Assembly (NCBI GenBank): GCA_016710765.1
Contig: JADJUJ010000001.1
Location: 248,001 to 312,000, forward strand
Reading direction: 5' to 3'
DNA length: 64,000 bases
DNA from: Lewinellaceae bacterium
GTDB lineage: Bacteria > Bacteroidota > Bacteroidia > Chitinophagales > Saprospiraceae
This document shows positions 1-10,310 of this stretch, in pieces. Numbering within the stretch: the first letter of the stretch is position 1; each line of letters begins with the position of its first letter. The translations under genes were made by a program, and so were the position numbers. The notes below the pieces were generated by a model that did no database searches, was not told where the DNA came from, and saw only the letters and a list, made by a program, of their open reading frames with translations.

Positions 1-1075
1 GCGCCAACCGGTACACCATTACACGTACCTAGCGCGCAACTGACTTGTGTGGTAATTCGGCTGATTGTGTACAAATTATCACGGTAAACGACCAAGCCCC
101 ACCGACGGTCTCCTGCCTGGCCAACGTAAACGTTTCCTGCGCTGCTGATGTACCCGCACCCGCGCCCAATTCCGTTACCGCTTCCGATCTTTGTGGCGGT
201 GGCGTAATCGTGGTGCACGTAAGCGACGTCATCAACGCGCAGACCTGCGCCAACCGGTACACCATTACACGTACCTACCGCGCAACCGACCTTTGTGGCA
301 ATTCAGCAACTTGTGCGCAAACCATCACGGTAAACGACCAAACCCCACCGGTTATATCCTGCCTGGCTAACGTAAACATTTCCTGCGCTGCTGATGTACC
401 CGCGCCCGCGCCCAATTCCGTTACCGCTTCCGATCTCTGCGGCGGTGGCGTAACCGTGGTGCACGTAAGCGACGTCATTAACGCGCAGACCTGTGCCAAC
501 CGGTACACCATTACACGTACCTACCGCGCAACCGACCTTTGTGGCAATTCAGCGGATTGCGTACAAATTATCACCGTAAACGACCAAGCCCCACCGGTTA
601 TATCCTGCCTGGCCAACGTAAACATTTCCTGCCCTGGCGATGTACCCGCGCCTGCGCCCAATTCCGTTACCGCTTCCGATCTTTGCGGCGGTGGTGTAAC
701 AGTGATGCATTTAAGCGACGTTATCAACGCGCAAACCTGTGCCAACCGGTACACCATTACACGTACCTACCGCGCAACCGACCTTTGTGGTAATTCGGCG
801 GATTGCGTACAAATTATCACCGTAAACGACCAAACGCCACCGACGGTCTCCTGCCTGGCCAACGTGAACGTTTCCTGCGCTGCTGACGTACCCGCGCCCG
901 CGCCCAATTCCGTTACCGCTTCCGATCTTTGTGGCGGTGGCGTAATCGTGGTGCATGTAAGCGACGTTATCAACGCGCAAACCTGTGCCAACCGGTACAC
1001 CATTACACGTACCTACCGCGCAACCGATCTTTGTGGTAATTCGGCAGATTGTGTACAAATCATCACTGTATTTGA
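1..1075 (+). repeat. 246-bp in-frame tandem repeat array inside the HYR protein gene
   Basis: Units start at 45, 291, 537, 783 and 1029 with an exact period of 246 bp (82 codons). A partial unit lies at 1-44 and the last unit fades into diverged sequence after about 1075. The copies differ by only a handful of bases each, mostly synonymous or conservative, which points to recent duplication or gene conversion. Such arrays are prone to copy-number change and to assembly collapse, so the true copy number is uncertain. Confidence 0.9.
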
Positions 1076-3221
1076 TAATACACCACCCGTTTTGGCAGGA
1101 ATTCCAGCCAACATAACCGTTGAATGCCACGCAATACCCATCCCAGACAACCCGACAGCAACCTACAATCGCGGTGGCGCCGTAAACATCACCTTTACAC
1201 AACTACAACCACCAGGTATCTGTCCGGTAGCCTATGTAGAAACCCGTATTTGGACAGCGACCGATCTCTGTGGAAACATTGTAGTACGCACACAAACTGT
1301 ATCGGTTGTGGATACCGAAGCGCCGGTCTTTACGGTTAACCCACACAATGTAAAATGCTGGTATAGTTGCGGACCCGGTAACGAAGCCGATTATCAGAAT
1401 TGGCTGGATACCCAGGGTGGCGGCACAGCAACCGACTGTAGCACTATTACCTGGACTTACATCAATTCTCCAGGATATTTCCCAACCGAAGCTTGCGGGA
1501 ACACATTCTATAGTTATATACGGTTCATCGCCACAGACGAATGCGGCAACAGTTCCTATGATGACGCTTTCTTCATGGTAACCGATACGACGCCACCAGT
1601 GTTTACGGTTTTGCCACAGGATATTGAAGTTGATTGTATGGCAGACTGTAACGGCGAAATAGATTTTTATAACTGGCTTGACAATCTGGCCGGACTTCAG
1701 GTTGAGGACAGCTGCGGAGCAGTTACACTCGATTGGGGACTGTGGTCTGAGGGTGAAGGCTGTGGCAATACCTGGTGGAAAACCTATTATTTTACCGCTA
1801 CTGATGAGTGTGGCAATGTCGCAACCAAATTTGCAACATTTGCAGTGGTTGATCATATACCGCCTACCGTGCAATGCCCACCAGGCATCGATACGCTGGA
1901 TTGCGAATACGACTTACCTGCGCCTGATCTTTCCGCAGTGATCGCAACCGACAACTGTGGCTTGGTCCATGTAGTGCTGGATAACAAATTTGTCTATGGC
2001 ACTGCTTGCAGTGGTTGGCCGCAAACCGTGATTTATACTTATGCTGCATATGACGAATGTGGTAATTCGGCAACCTGCTACACGTCTTTCCAAATCGTCG
2101 ATACCCTACCGCCCGTCTACCTCGGCCCGGATACGATCGTGGTTGCGTGTGCCCAGGATTTACCGTCATCCACTGAAGCGACACAATTATTGGGCAATAT
2201 GATGTCCGACAACTGCTATGAAATTATTTGTTTCTGGGTGAGTACGCCTGTTACCGATAGTTTCTCTGTAACCTATATTTTGAAAGCACAAGACATTTGC
2301 GTGAACGGGACGGATCCTTTCATGGTGACCTTTATTGCCACCGGCGATTGCAAGCCCTTGTGTACCAACGGGGCCGATATTTGGGGCAATGAAAACAGCT
2401 CCATCAATGGCCAACCAGTACAGCAGGTGCTCGATAGTCTGTTTACAAAATTCGGCTCGCTAACCATTGGCCGCGCAAACCGGACGCTGAATGTTACTGG
2501 TGCTGAATGTATATTCGAACTGCTACCTGGTACGATGGACATCGCCGATTTCACAATAGGCAATTTCATTGCGAATCCATTAAATGGTTGCAACCTGCCC
2601 ACTAATTTGGCAAATAGCGATGGCTCACTGGCCAATCGCATGGCAGCGCAAACAATGACGCTCCAACTCAATATCTGGTACAATGAGGCATACAATAGCC
2701 GCCAACTTGCTTACCAACTGCTGAGTGATCTGCCGCTTTGCCTCATCAATAAAAGTGTGTTGAACGAACTTCCCCCAAATGCCACAGTGCAGGATCTGCT
2801 CATGATGAGCAACAATTACCTCGCCGGCGTCGGGTATTTCTCCCCAGCACTTGCAGATGCACTTGCAAGCAGCCTCGAACAGGTTAATATTTTCTGGAAC
2901 GACTGCCAGGAAAACAATCCCTGCAAACCGATAGCAAGCGGAGGTGGTCATGCGAAACCACACATGTTGAGCAACCTGCAACTGGCGCCTAACCCGGTGG
3001 TTGATATGGTAACAATCACTTTTGAGTCCAATATTAGCATGGAAATGCACTTGCGCGTTGTAGGCATTGCCGGCATCGTAAGTGAAACTTCCATTCAGGC
3101 CTATAACGGTTACAATACTGTAAGCCTCTCCACGAGAGATTTCCCAGCCGGAGTTTATGCTGTTATTGTAATGCAAGACAAAACCATGCAAACCGTTCGG
3201 ATGGTTAAAATAAAGGATTAA
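1..3221 (+). CDS. 3' part of a giant HYR-repeat, T9SS-secreted surface protein, interrupted by an in-frame TAG at 30-32
   Basis: The reading frame is already open at base 3, so the gene starts before the window. It carries four near-identical 82-residue HYR-like repeats, each with the RATDLCGNSA and NDQxPPxxSCLANV signatures. About six more diverged HYR/immunoglobulin-like units follow, still marked by ATDxCGN and DTxPPVF. The last ~80 residues (from about LQLAPNPV) are a type A T9SS C-terminal sorting domain with the usual PNP, DFPAGVY and VKI ending. Known family role: large exported adhesin or matrix protein anchored at the cell surface through the Por/T9SS machinery. Oddity: at 30-32 the conserved TAC (Tyr) codon of the repeat is TAG, whereas all four later copies have TAC. 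Either this is a base error or the gene is truly truncated. A terminator follows at 3307-3340. Confidence 0.85.
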
Positions 3222-3306
3222 ACACTTGCCATTTTAAGGAATGGCAAAGCATCAATAGGCTTATGTACAATACAGGGTGAGAAGGCCTTGAAATTGAAGT
3301 ATTGGG

Positions 3307-3340
3307 CCGCTCTGCCAACGGGTAGGGCGGTCCATTTTTT
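3307..3340 (+). terminator. Rho-independent terminator after the HYR/T9SS gene
   Basis: A roughly 10-bp stem with two G-T pairs (CCGCTCTGCC against GGTAGGGCGG) and a short AACG-type loop ends at 3330. A T6 run follows at 3335-3340. It lies about 85 bases after the TAA of the HYR gene. Confidence 0.6.
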
Positions 3341-3430
3341 GTATTTCACACCACGCGTCAAATGGTTGCCAATGATATGATGGAAATTTTGTGACCAACA
3401 TTTTGTCGTGTCTCGCCGCATCCCATATTG

Positions 3431-4858
3431 TCAATCCTCCCGCGACCCATCGTCAGCCATCCTTACCATCTTCGGCACAAACTTCGCCACCACGTCTACC
3501 AATTCCTGCTGCGCGCCCATCACCTGGTGGATGTCTTTGTAGGCCATTGGCGCCTCGTCGAGCCCGCCACCAATCAACGTTACGCCTTTTTCCTGCAGGA
3601 GCGCGCGCAAATCTGCCTTTTTTACATTTTTGATGGCCTGCGTACGGCTCATTTGCCGGCCAGCGCCGTGAGAAGCGGAGTTGATCGAGGAGGCCTCGCC
3701 TTTCCCGCGCACCAGAAACCCCGGAGCCGTCATGCTGCCGGGAATAATACCCATCACTCCTTCTGCTGCCGGGGTTGCCCCCTTGCGGTGCACAATAACT
3801 TCTTCCCCGCCGACCATTTCCTTCCAGGCAAAGTTGTGGTGGTTTTCCACCCGTGCCAACACCTGTCCGCCGATGGCTTTTGTCAGTTTGCGGTGTATCA
3901 CTTCGTGGCAGGCAGAAGCGTAGTCGCCCGCCAGGTTCATGGCCATCCAGTACTCCTGACCCAGCTCGGAGTCAAGATCGAGCCAGGCCAGGTTGATGGC
4001 TTCTTTGGGGAGTTTGCACTGGTCTTTGGCCAACCTGGTGTAATGGCCGGCAATCGTGGCCCCCAGTCCCCGCGAACCCGAATGGGTCAGCAAAGCGAGA
4101 TAACGGCCCGCTGGCACACCCAGGGCATCGTCGGGCTGATCAAAATCAATAATCCCCCACTCCACAAAGTGGTTGCCACCACCGGAAGAGCCCAGTTGCG
4201 TAAAGGCCTTATCGTGCAGATCGCGCAGCAGCCTGGTGGACTTAAACTCCGGTCGATCCAGTACCTGGTGGTAGGCGCGGTCGCTGCCCTTGAAGCCTTG
4301 TCCGGCGCCAAATTGCGTACTAGTCATCAATTCGCGCTTGTACGTGGCGCGCTTTTGAAAAAAGTGGTCTTCCGGAATATCATAAATACTCAGGGCCATG
4401 CGGCACCCAATGTCTACCCCAACGCCATAAGGAATAACTGCGTTTTTTACCGCTAAAACACCCCCAATTGGCAGGCCATAACCCTGGTGGGCATCAGGCA
4501 TCAGCGCGCCAGCCACGGTTACAGGCAGGCGCATGGCCAGGTCCATTTGCTGCAATGCCCCTGGTTCGATAAATTGTTCGCCAAATACCCGGTACGCATC
4601 GGCACTTGCACGCAGTGGAATGGTGTCATCCTTTGGGATGCTCGCTGCTTCGATCATCGCTGTTGCCAGGGGCGCCATCACCGGATCATCGAGAAAACTT
4701 TCCGGGTAGGTTTTCACTTTTTTGAACACCGGCATGATCTGCCCTTTGTCCATACCGCTAAAATGCACCGAAGCGATCTCCAGCGCCAGACCCAAAATTT
4801 TCCCCTCGGAAAAACCGAGGGCGATTAAATCTTTTCCCGTGAATGTCTTTTTCATCAT
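3431..4858 (-). CDS. rtcB: RtcB-family RNA-splicing ligase
   Basis: RtcB joins RNA 2',3'-cyclic phosphate or 3'-phosphate ends to 5'-OH ends using GTP and Mn2+. From the chosen start (MMKKTF, ATG at 4856-4858) the protein has 475 residues, close to the longer RtcB class. Visible motifs are DAHQGYG (~122), VGVDIGC (~146-152) with the metal-binding Asp and Cys, GGGNHF (~227), HSGSRG (~259), HHNF (~340) and SHGAGRQMSR (~397), which contains the histidine guanylylated in the family. The frame is open about 70 codons further upstream but that part has no family similarity and includes the promoter region. The gene is divergent from the MoxR operon. No archease or RtcA neighbour is seen. Reading frame intact. 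Confidence 0.95.
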   Translation of the reverse strand: MMKKTFTGKDLIALGFSEGKILGLALEIASVHFSGMDKGQIMPVFKKVKTYPESFLDDPVMAPLATAMIEAASIPKDDTIPLRASADAYRVFGEQFIEPGALQQMDLAMRLPVTVAGALMPDAHQGYGLPIGGVLAVKNAVIPYGVGVDIGCRMALSIYDIPEDHFFQKRATYKRELMTSTQFGAGQGFKGSDRAYHQVLDRPEFKSTRLLRDLHDKAFTQLGSSGGGNHFVEWGIIDFDQPDDALGVPAGRYLALLTHSGSRGLGATIAGHYTRLAKDQCKLPKEAINLAWLDLDSELGQEYWMAMNLAGDYASACHEVIHRKLTKAIGGQVLARVENHHNFAWKEMVGGEEVIVHRKGATPAAEGVMGIIPGSMTAPGFLVRGKGEASSINSASHGAGRQMSRTQAIKNVKKADLRALLQEKGVTLIGGGLDEAPMAYKDIHQVMGAQQELVDVVAKFVPKMVRMADDGSRED

Positions 4859-5024
4859 AACGCCATAAAGCACTAATTGCTCACGCAAAGTTCCTCTATC
4901 TGCCATAAAAAGAGGAAATTCGATGAAAAACAGGAAAATTCCTGCACAATCGGCCCCTGAATTGAACATTTCCCGCAATACCCGTGTATCATTACACGTT
5001 TCACGGCCAGCGGAGCTTTTTTTG

Positions 5025-5032
5025 TAATTTTG
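5025..5032 (+). promoter_or_regulatory. Probable -7 promoter element (TAATTTTG) for the moxR-bat operon
   Basis: TAATTTTG matches the Bacteroidota -7 consensus TAnnTTTG, 19 bases before the MoxR ATG. No clear -33 TTTG was seen at the usual distance. Assigned by consensus only. Confidence 0.45.
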
Positions 5033-5051
5033 GCTTCGCCAAACATCGACT

Positions 5052-6047
5052 ATGCAATTCAATACCGACATCGAAGCACTGAACGAACAAATTCAGGCAC
5101 AAAGCGCCTTTATCGATCAGATTACCGCCGAAACAGCCCGCGTGATTGTGGGTCAGCAATACATGATCGAGCGACTGCTCATCGGATTGCTCACCAAAGG
5201 GCATATTCTGCTGGAGGGTTTGCCCGGACTGGCCAAAACCCTGGCCATCAAAACCCTGGCACAAGCTGTTGATGCGCGTTTCAGCCGTATCCAGTTTACC
5301 CCCGATCTGCTGCCCGCCGATGTGGTCGGCACCATGATTTACAACCCTGCAGCCTCAGCATTTTCGGTGCGCAAGGGTCCGATTTTTGCCAATTTTGTTT
5401 TGGCCGACGAGATCAACCGGGCACCCGCCAAAGTACAAAGCGCCTTACTGGAAGCCATGCAGGAGCGGCAGGTGAGCATCGGCAACGAAACGTTTTTTCT
5501 GGAAGAACCCTTCCTGGTGCTGGCCACCCAAAATCCCATCGAACAGGAAGGCACCTACCCGTTGCCAGAGGCACAAGTCGATCGTTTTTTGCTGAAAGTA
5601 AAAATCGGCTATCCCAGCAAGGAGGAAGAACGCGATATCATTCGCCGCAACATCAACGGAATGAGTTCAAGCGTCAACAAGGTGGTCAGCACCGGCCAAC
5701 TCCTCGCCGCACGCAACGCATTGGAACAAGTGTACATGGATGACCGCATCGAGCAATATATTCTCGACATCGTTTTTGCCACCCGAACACCCAGCGACTA
5801 TGGCCTCGCCAAACTCAAACCGCTGATCAACTACGGCGGCTCACCACGGGCCAGCATCGCGCTGGCGCAAAGTGCCCGCGCCATGGCTTTTCTGCGCCGG
5901 AGAGGTTATGTTATCCCCGAAGATGTGCGAGCAATTTGCCCTGACGTACTGCGCCATCGAATCGGACTAACCTACGAAGCCGAAGCCGAAAATATCGTTC
6001 AGGAAGATATCATTGAGCAAATTTTAAACACCATTAAAGTGCCTTAA
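5052..6047 (+). CDS. MoxR-family AAA+ ATPase
   Basis: A 331-residue cytosolic AAA+ ATPase of the MoxR type, a chaperone-like ATPase that usually works with von Willebrand factor A (VWA) proteins. Walker A is GLPGLAKT (56-63), Walker B is FVLADE (~115-120) and sensor 1 is LATQNP (~158). The Arg-rich VDRFLLK segment and C-terminal lid are present. It opens the operon moxR, DUF3298 protein, DUF58 protein, membrane protein, batA, batB, batC, a canonical Bacteroidota arrangement linked to stress and aerotolerance. Start chosen at the ATG just after the TAATTTTG promoter; reading frame intact. Confidence 0.95.
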   Translation: MQFNTDIEALNEQIQAQSAFIDQITAETARVIVGQQYMIERLLIGLLTKGHILLEGLPGLAKTLAIKTLAQAVDARFSRIQFTPDLLPADVVGTMIYNPAASAFSVRKGPIFANFVLADEINRAPAKVQSALLEAMQERQVSIGNETFFLEEPFLVLATQNPIEQEGTYPLPEAQVDRFLLKVKIGYPSKEEERDIIRRNINGMSSSVNKVVSTGQLLAARNALEQVYMDDRIEQYILDIVFATRTPSDYGLAKLKPLINYGGSPRASIALAQSARAMAFLRRRGYVIPEDVRAICPDVLRHRIGLTYEAEAENIVQEDIIEQILNTIKVP

Positions 6048-6101
6048 TGCCGGGTCACCTGATTAAGCCCGGAACTTACGCAACTGCATTCCTTACATCC
6101 C

Positions 6102-7439
6102 ATGTTTCAACACAACAAACTGCTACCGATTCTTCTGTTCTTTGCAAGCCAAAGTTTGCAAGCCCAGCTCGTACCGCCCCGCGACTCCCTCGTGCGTTCC
6201 ATGTTTGGCCCACAGGACACCGTGCAATGGGTCAAAGGGTTTGAAGGCCGGCTGGATGATGTTTTCGCCCTAGACATCACCCTGGGATACGATGGCAAAA
6301 ATTGCCGTGGACTACTCCAATACCGCCAGAGCAAACTGGACATCAAACTGGACGGAACGCTGATGGGGCCAGTACTCCGCCTGCAGGAAAAGGATGAAAA
6401 CGGGCAGGCATCTGCCTACATCAATGGAACCCTGAACGAGGGCCGGCTGAGCGCAGACTGGATCAATTACATCAACAGCATCGGCGGCCGGCTGGAAATG
6501 AAAGAAATGAAACCCGGTACGGAAAAAACCGATTTTTGCGGCAACAACAAATGGGTCAACCGCTACACCGGAACCTGGAAAGGGAAACCCGCTGAAATGG
6601 TGCTGGAGCGCCTGCACGATGGAGCCCTGCTGGGCCAGTTCTGGAATGGGGCCGACAACCAATCCGAAGAAATCAAAGGGCACATCGAAGCCAATGGAAA
6701 TTATACCCTGGAAAGCATTCCCAAACCCGGAAAACCGCTCCTCTGGCTTGATGGCACCATGCAAAATGCCTACAGTACCAAAACCAACTGGAGCAGCTCT
6801 AACGGCGAAATGAGCAGCATCGACTTTACACTTAAAGAGAGCAACACCCTGGGCTGTACAGAATATGCCGACTTTCTCAGCAGCTACGATATCCTTTACC
6901 CCAGTACCAGTTGCCCGGCCTGCAACACCTGGATGGAGCAGCAAATCAAAGGCTGGGTCAACCGCACCAAATCGGCGATTCAAGGCAAACGGCTAACCAT
7001 CCTGCCAGCCAACCGAAACGTATTGCGCGCAAGCGTTTGGCCGGAAATCTCCTGCTGGACCGACCGAATTTTCAGTGGATACTTCAACTACACCGATACC
7101 TGGAGCGGACCTGCCCAGGCACAACATTTTAACCTCGACCTCCAAACGGGAAAACCCATCACCTTCGACGACCTGTTCCAGAAATCGTTCGATGCCAAAA
7201 CCTGGTTCAAGGAGTATGCCCGAAAAGAATCACCCAAAAATCCAAAGTTTGCCAACGACACTGGCTTCCGGGAATGGATTTACAATGCAGGCTACCCGCT
7301 CTTTACCCTGCGCCGAGATGGTATTAAAATCAGTACCCTATTTCATCCTATCTACGGACAGCAGCACCTGACAATACCCTATTCCGAACTTATTCCTTAT
7401 TTGCTGGAAGACAGCCCGGTAGCAGAATATGTAAAATAA
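6102..7439 (+). CDS. Secreted protein with a C-terminal DUF3298-like domain, embedded in the Bat operon
   Basis: The 445-residue product has an N-terminal signal peptide ending near LQAQ (residues ~1-21). The central part consists of beta-strand-rich segments (TGTWKGKPAEM, GALLGQFWNG, YTLESIP). The last ~150 residues resemble the DUF3298/RsiV-type extracellular domain: FNLDLQTGKPITFDDLF, then FTLRRDGIKISTLFHP and a final hydrophobic LIPYLL segment. Likely periplasmic or secreted. It sits between moxR and the DUF58 gene in the same direction (54 and 66 bp gaps), so it is probably co-transcribed. Such a protein is not a standard component of the Bat operon. No enzyme motif was recognised. Confidence 0.75.
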   Translation: MFQHNKLLPILLFFASQSLQAQLVPPRDSLVRSMFGPQDTVQWVKGFEGRLDDVFALDITLGYDGKNCRGLLQYRQSKLDIKLDGTLMGPVLRLQEKDENGQASAYINGTLNEGRLSADWINYINSIGGRLEMKEMKPGTEKTDFCGNNKWVNRYTGTWKGKPAEMVLERLHDGALLGQFWNGADNQSEEIKGHIEANGNYTLESIPKPGKPLLWLDGTMQNAYSTKTNWSSSNGEMSSIDFTLKESNTLGCTEYADFLSSYDILYPSTSCPACNTWMEQQIKGWVNRTKSAIQGKRLTILPANRNVLRASVWPEISCWTDRIFSGYFNYTDTWSGPAQAQHFNLDLQTGKPITFDDLFQKSFDAKTWFKEYARKESPKNPKFANDTGFREWIYNAGYPLFTLRRDGIKISTLFHPIYGQQHLTIPYSELIPYLLEDSPVAEYVK

Positions 7440-7505
7440 CCCCGTTGCCAAACATTGGGAACACCATCGTTTAACCTTATCTGAACCAATAGCCCAACGG
7501 CTGCT

Positions 7506-8381
7506 ATGGACACCGCTGAACTGCTCAAAAAAGTCCGTAAAATTGAGATAAAAACGCGCGGACTCAGTCGCCACCTCTTTACAGGGGGCTACCACAGCGC
7601 GTTTAAAGGTAGGGGCATGTCGTTCAGCGAAGTGCGGATGTACCAGTTTGGCGATGACGTTCGGAACATCGACTGGAATGTTACCGCCAGAACGGGTGAC
7701 CCCCATGTCAAGATTTTTGAAGAAGAACGGGAACTTACGGTCATGCTGGCCGTCGATGTCAGTGGCTCCTCCTTTTTTGGCACGCAAGCCGCATCCAAAG
7801 AAGAAATACTAACTGAAATTTGCGCTGTGCTCGCCTTTTCTGCCATTGCCAACAATGATAAGGTAGGTCTACTGCTGTTTTCAGACCATGTGGAGCTGTT
7901 TATTCCACCCAAAAAAGGAAGGCAACACATCCTGCGCCTTATCCGGGAACTGGTCAACATCAGTCCTGGCAGAAAAGGCACAGATCTCTCGGCAGCCCTG
8001 CAATACCTCCAGAAGGTGCAGAAAAAAAGGAGCGTCTGCTTTGTTCTGTCCGACTTCCTGTCACCCGATTTCAGTGCTCCGCTTCGCATCCTGGCCACCC
8101 GCCACGATTGTGTTGGCATTCACTGCTGGGACCCACGTGAACGCGAACTACCAGACGTAGGGCTGCTCCGGGTTGAAGGATCGGAGGGCCGTCCGCCGGG
8201 CTGGATCGACACCACCGAACCCGGCCTTCGCCGTGAATATACCCGGCGTTTTGATGCGCACCTGGAACACACCAGGCAAGTCTTCCGGCAGGCAGGTGCC
8301 GATTTTCTCAGCCTGGAAACCGCTGCTCCCTATGTGCAAGCCTTACTCCAGTTTTTTGAGCAACGCCGCAGCAACCTATGA
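7506..8381 (+). CDS. DUF58 domain protein of the MoxR/Bat operon
   Basis: A 291-residue DUF58 protein. The family signature GRGMSFSEVRMYQFGDDVR is at ~37-55, followed by IDWNVTARTG. A VWA-like fold starts at LAVDVSGSS, a MIDAS-type DxSxS metal site, with LLLFSDHVE downstream. Family members act with MoxR ATPases, possibly as substrates or adaptors; the biochemical role is not settled. The stop codon overlaps the next ATG (ATGA at 8378-8381), indicating translational coupling. Confidence 0.9.
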   Translation: MDTAELLKKVRKIEIKTRGLSRHLFTGGYHSAFKGRGMSFSEVRMYQFGDDVRNIDWNVTARTGDPHVKIFEEERELTVMLAVDVSGSSFFGTQAASKEEILTEICAVLAFSAIANNDKVGLLLFSDHVELFIPPKKGRQHILRLIRELVNISPGRKGTDLSAALQYLQKVQKKRSVCFVLSDFLSPDFSAPLRILATRHDCVGIHCWDPRERELPDVGLLRVEGSEGRPPGWIDTTEPGLRREYTRRFDAHLEHTRQVFRQAGADFLSLETAAPYVQALLQFFEQRRSNL

Positions 8382-9274
8382 AACGAATTGGAATAACATT
8401 GAGATTGCTGCTGTTGCTCCTTGGCTCGTCGGGGCAACTGCATAGCCAGGACCTGTTGGCCAGTTTCGACAGCGCCGTGGTAGAAACCGGGCAAGCCATC
8501 CGCCTCACCCTCAGCGTGCCCCAGGGTATTAGTAAACCAGAGAACATAGACCTTTCTGCGTGGTCAGCCGCATTCCCAACAGAAAACATCCTGGGATACA
8601 GCCCATGGCATACCCTGGGCGATTACTGGCAGGCAGAGGTGAAGCTGATTGCCTTTGACGCCGATACCTTGCAATTGGATCCTGTCAGCATTGGGTTGCA
8701 GGATGGGCAGGTGTTGCGCAGCAAACCGCTTCAATTGATTGTAGTTGCTACACCATCTCCCGATGAAATCAGAGACATGGCAGATGTTAAGGATATCCAT
8801 AAGGAGCCGTCGCGCTGGACCGATTATCTCTTCTGGATAAGCCTGGTGGTCGCCCTGCTGCTGTTGGCAGCAATATGGTATTTTTGGGCCAGCCGTGACG
8901 AGCGAAGCCGTGCAGCGGCTTCCCGGACTATTCAATTGCCGCCCGATGAACTGGCCCTTCGAAAACTACAACTACTGGCATCCAAAAACCTGATCCAAAC
9001 GGAAGATTTCGCCGAGTACTACGGCACGTTATCCTTTATTTTACGGGAATACCTGCAAGGGCATTACCAATTTCCGGCTTTGGAATCGGTTGCCGCAGAT
9101 ATTATGATAAAACTCCCGGCGCTGGCGTTTCCACCCGATTTGCTGCTGGCAGTGGAAGAGTTTTTGCGGCGCTCCGATCTGGCTAAATTCGCCCAGGCCA
9201 TCCCACCGGATGAATATCACCCCTATGCCATGCAATTGATCCGGGAATGCATTGAACGCACCAAACCAAGTTGA
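8378..9274 (+). CDS. Membrane-anchored Bat-operon protein (DUF4381-like)
   Basis: The 298-residue product has an N-terminal signal peptide (~1-23, ending LHSQ), a periplasmic beta-rich domain, one transmembrane helix at ~148-168 (YLFWISLVVALLLLAAIW) and a cytosolic helical tail with EYYGTLSFILREYLQGHY and FLRRSDLAKFA. These features match the small membrane protein usually found between DUF58 and batA genes. It overlaps the DUF58 gene by 4 bp and is 27 bp before batA. Exact function unknown; probably part of the membrane VWA complex. Confidence 0.8.
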   Translation: MKRIGITLRLLLLLLGSSGQLHSQDLLASFDSAVVETGQAIRLTLSVPQGISKPENIDLSAWSAAFPTENILGYSPWHTLGDYWQAEVKLIAFDADTLQLDPVSIGLQDGQVLRSKPLQLIVVATPSPDEIRDMADVKDIHKEPSRWTDYLFWISLVVALLLLAAIWYFWASRDERSRAAASRTIQLPPDELALRKLQLLASKNLIQTEDFAEYYGTLSFILREYLQGHYQFPALESVAADIMIKLPALAFPPDLLLAVEEFLRRSDLAKFAQAIPPDEYHPYAMQLIRECIERTKPS

Positions 9275-9301
9275 TGCACGCGTTTTTAACAACAATACAC
9301 T

Positions 9302-10297
9302 ATGAGCCTTGCACAGCCAATGTGGTTATTGCTTCTTTTGCTGCCGGCATGGCTGGCATGGAGATGGCTGTGGTATAAAAAGCCCAACGGCGGAATGTTG
9401 CTGCCGGAAACTCCCCCAGAACATTTCAGCTGGCGCGCAATGTTGCGCGATTGGCTGCCATGGTTGGAACTTACAAGCGTTGCCCTCCTGTGTTTTGCCA
9501 TGTGCAAGCCGCAATGGAACTGGCAGGAACAGGAAATTGAAGCCGAATCAGTTGACATCATGCTGGCACTCGATATTTCGCCCAGCATGCTCAGCCGCGA
9601 TTTCCGGCCCGATCGCCTGACCGTCGCCAAACAAGTGCTGACCTCCTTCATCGACAACCGACCGTACGACCGGCTGGGCCTGGTAGCCTTTGCGGCAGAA
9701 GCATTTACCCAATGCCCCTTAACCAACGATCGCAGAATTCTGAAAAACTACCTCAACACCCTGGAGGTAGGGCGACTGGAAAACGGAACGGCCATTGGGA
9801 TGGGACTGGCCACCGCGCTTAACCGGCTAAAATCCAGCCAGGCAAAAAGTAAAATGGTTATTCTGGTTACCGACGGCGAGAACAACAAGTATTACATCAC
9901 GCCCATGCAAGCCGCCGAAATCGCCCGCGATCTTAGCATAAGGGTGTATACAGTGGGCATCGGCACGGAAGGCATCGTGATGTCGCCGGTACGCCCGCGG
10001 GCCGATGGGAGTTTTGAATTTGCACCCCGGGAAATGACTTTTGACACCAAGCTCTTACAGGATATGGCTGCTGCGACCGGAGGGAAGTTTTACCGCGCTT
10101 ACTCCCCGCGCGACCTGGAAGCCATCTACGCCGAAATAGACCGACTGGAAAAAACAAAAATTAAAGTCAGCACTACCCACCGGAGCACCGAACTGGGCCC
10201 CTGGTTGGTGCTGATAGGGGCCATCATCCTGGCAATATGTCAATTGTTGCGCTATACCTTACTCAAAACCCTTAGCCAGGGCAAAACCGAACTGTAG
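9302..10297 (+). CDS. batA: VWA-domain membrane protein BatA
   Basis: A 331-residue protein with an N-terminal hydrophobic helix (MWLLLLLLPAWLAW), a second helix near 60-75, a VWA domain with an intact MIDAS (LALDISPSM, then Thr in ENGTAIGMG and VTDGENN), and a C-terminal transmembrane helix (LVLIGAIILAICQLL). This is the BatA arrangement: the VWA domain lies between membrane helices and is thought to face the periplasm. It is followed after 13 bp by its paralogue batB. Named for Bacteroides aerotolerance; the molecular partner is unproven. Frame intact. Confidence 0.9.
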   Translation: MSLAQPMWLLLLLLPAWLAWRWLWYKKPNGGMLLPETPPEHFSWRAMLRDWLPWLELTSVALLCFAMCKPQWNWQEQEIEAESVDIMLALDISPSMLSRDFRPDRLTVAKQVLTSFIDNRPYDRLGLVAFAAEAFTQCPLTNDRRILKNYLNTLEVGRLENGTAIGMGLATALNRLKSSQAKSKMVILVTDGENNKYYITPMQAAEIARDLSIRVYTVGIGTEGIVMSPVRPRADGSFEFAPREMTFDTKLLQDMAAATGGKFYRAYSPRDLEAIYAEIDRLEKTKIKVSTTHRSTELGPWLVLIGAIILAICQLLRYTLLKTLSQGKTEL

Positions 10298-10310
10298 TCA
10301 ACGCGCATTT

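Noticed and set aside
29..1202. Series of 78-codon minus-strand frames repeated every 246 bp
   Set aside because: Mirror image of the HYR tandem repeats; repetition follows from the plus-strand gene.
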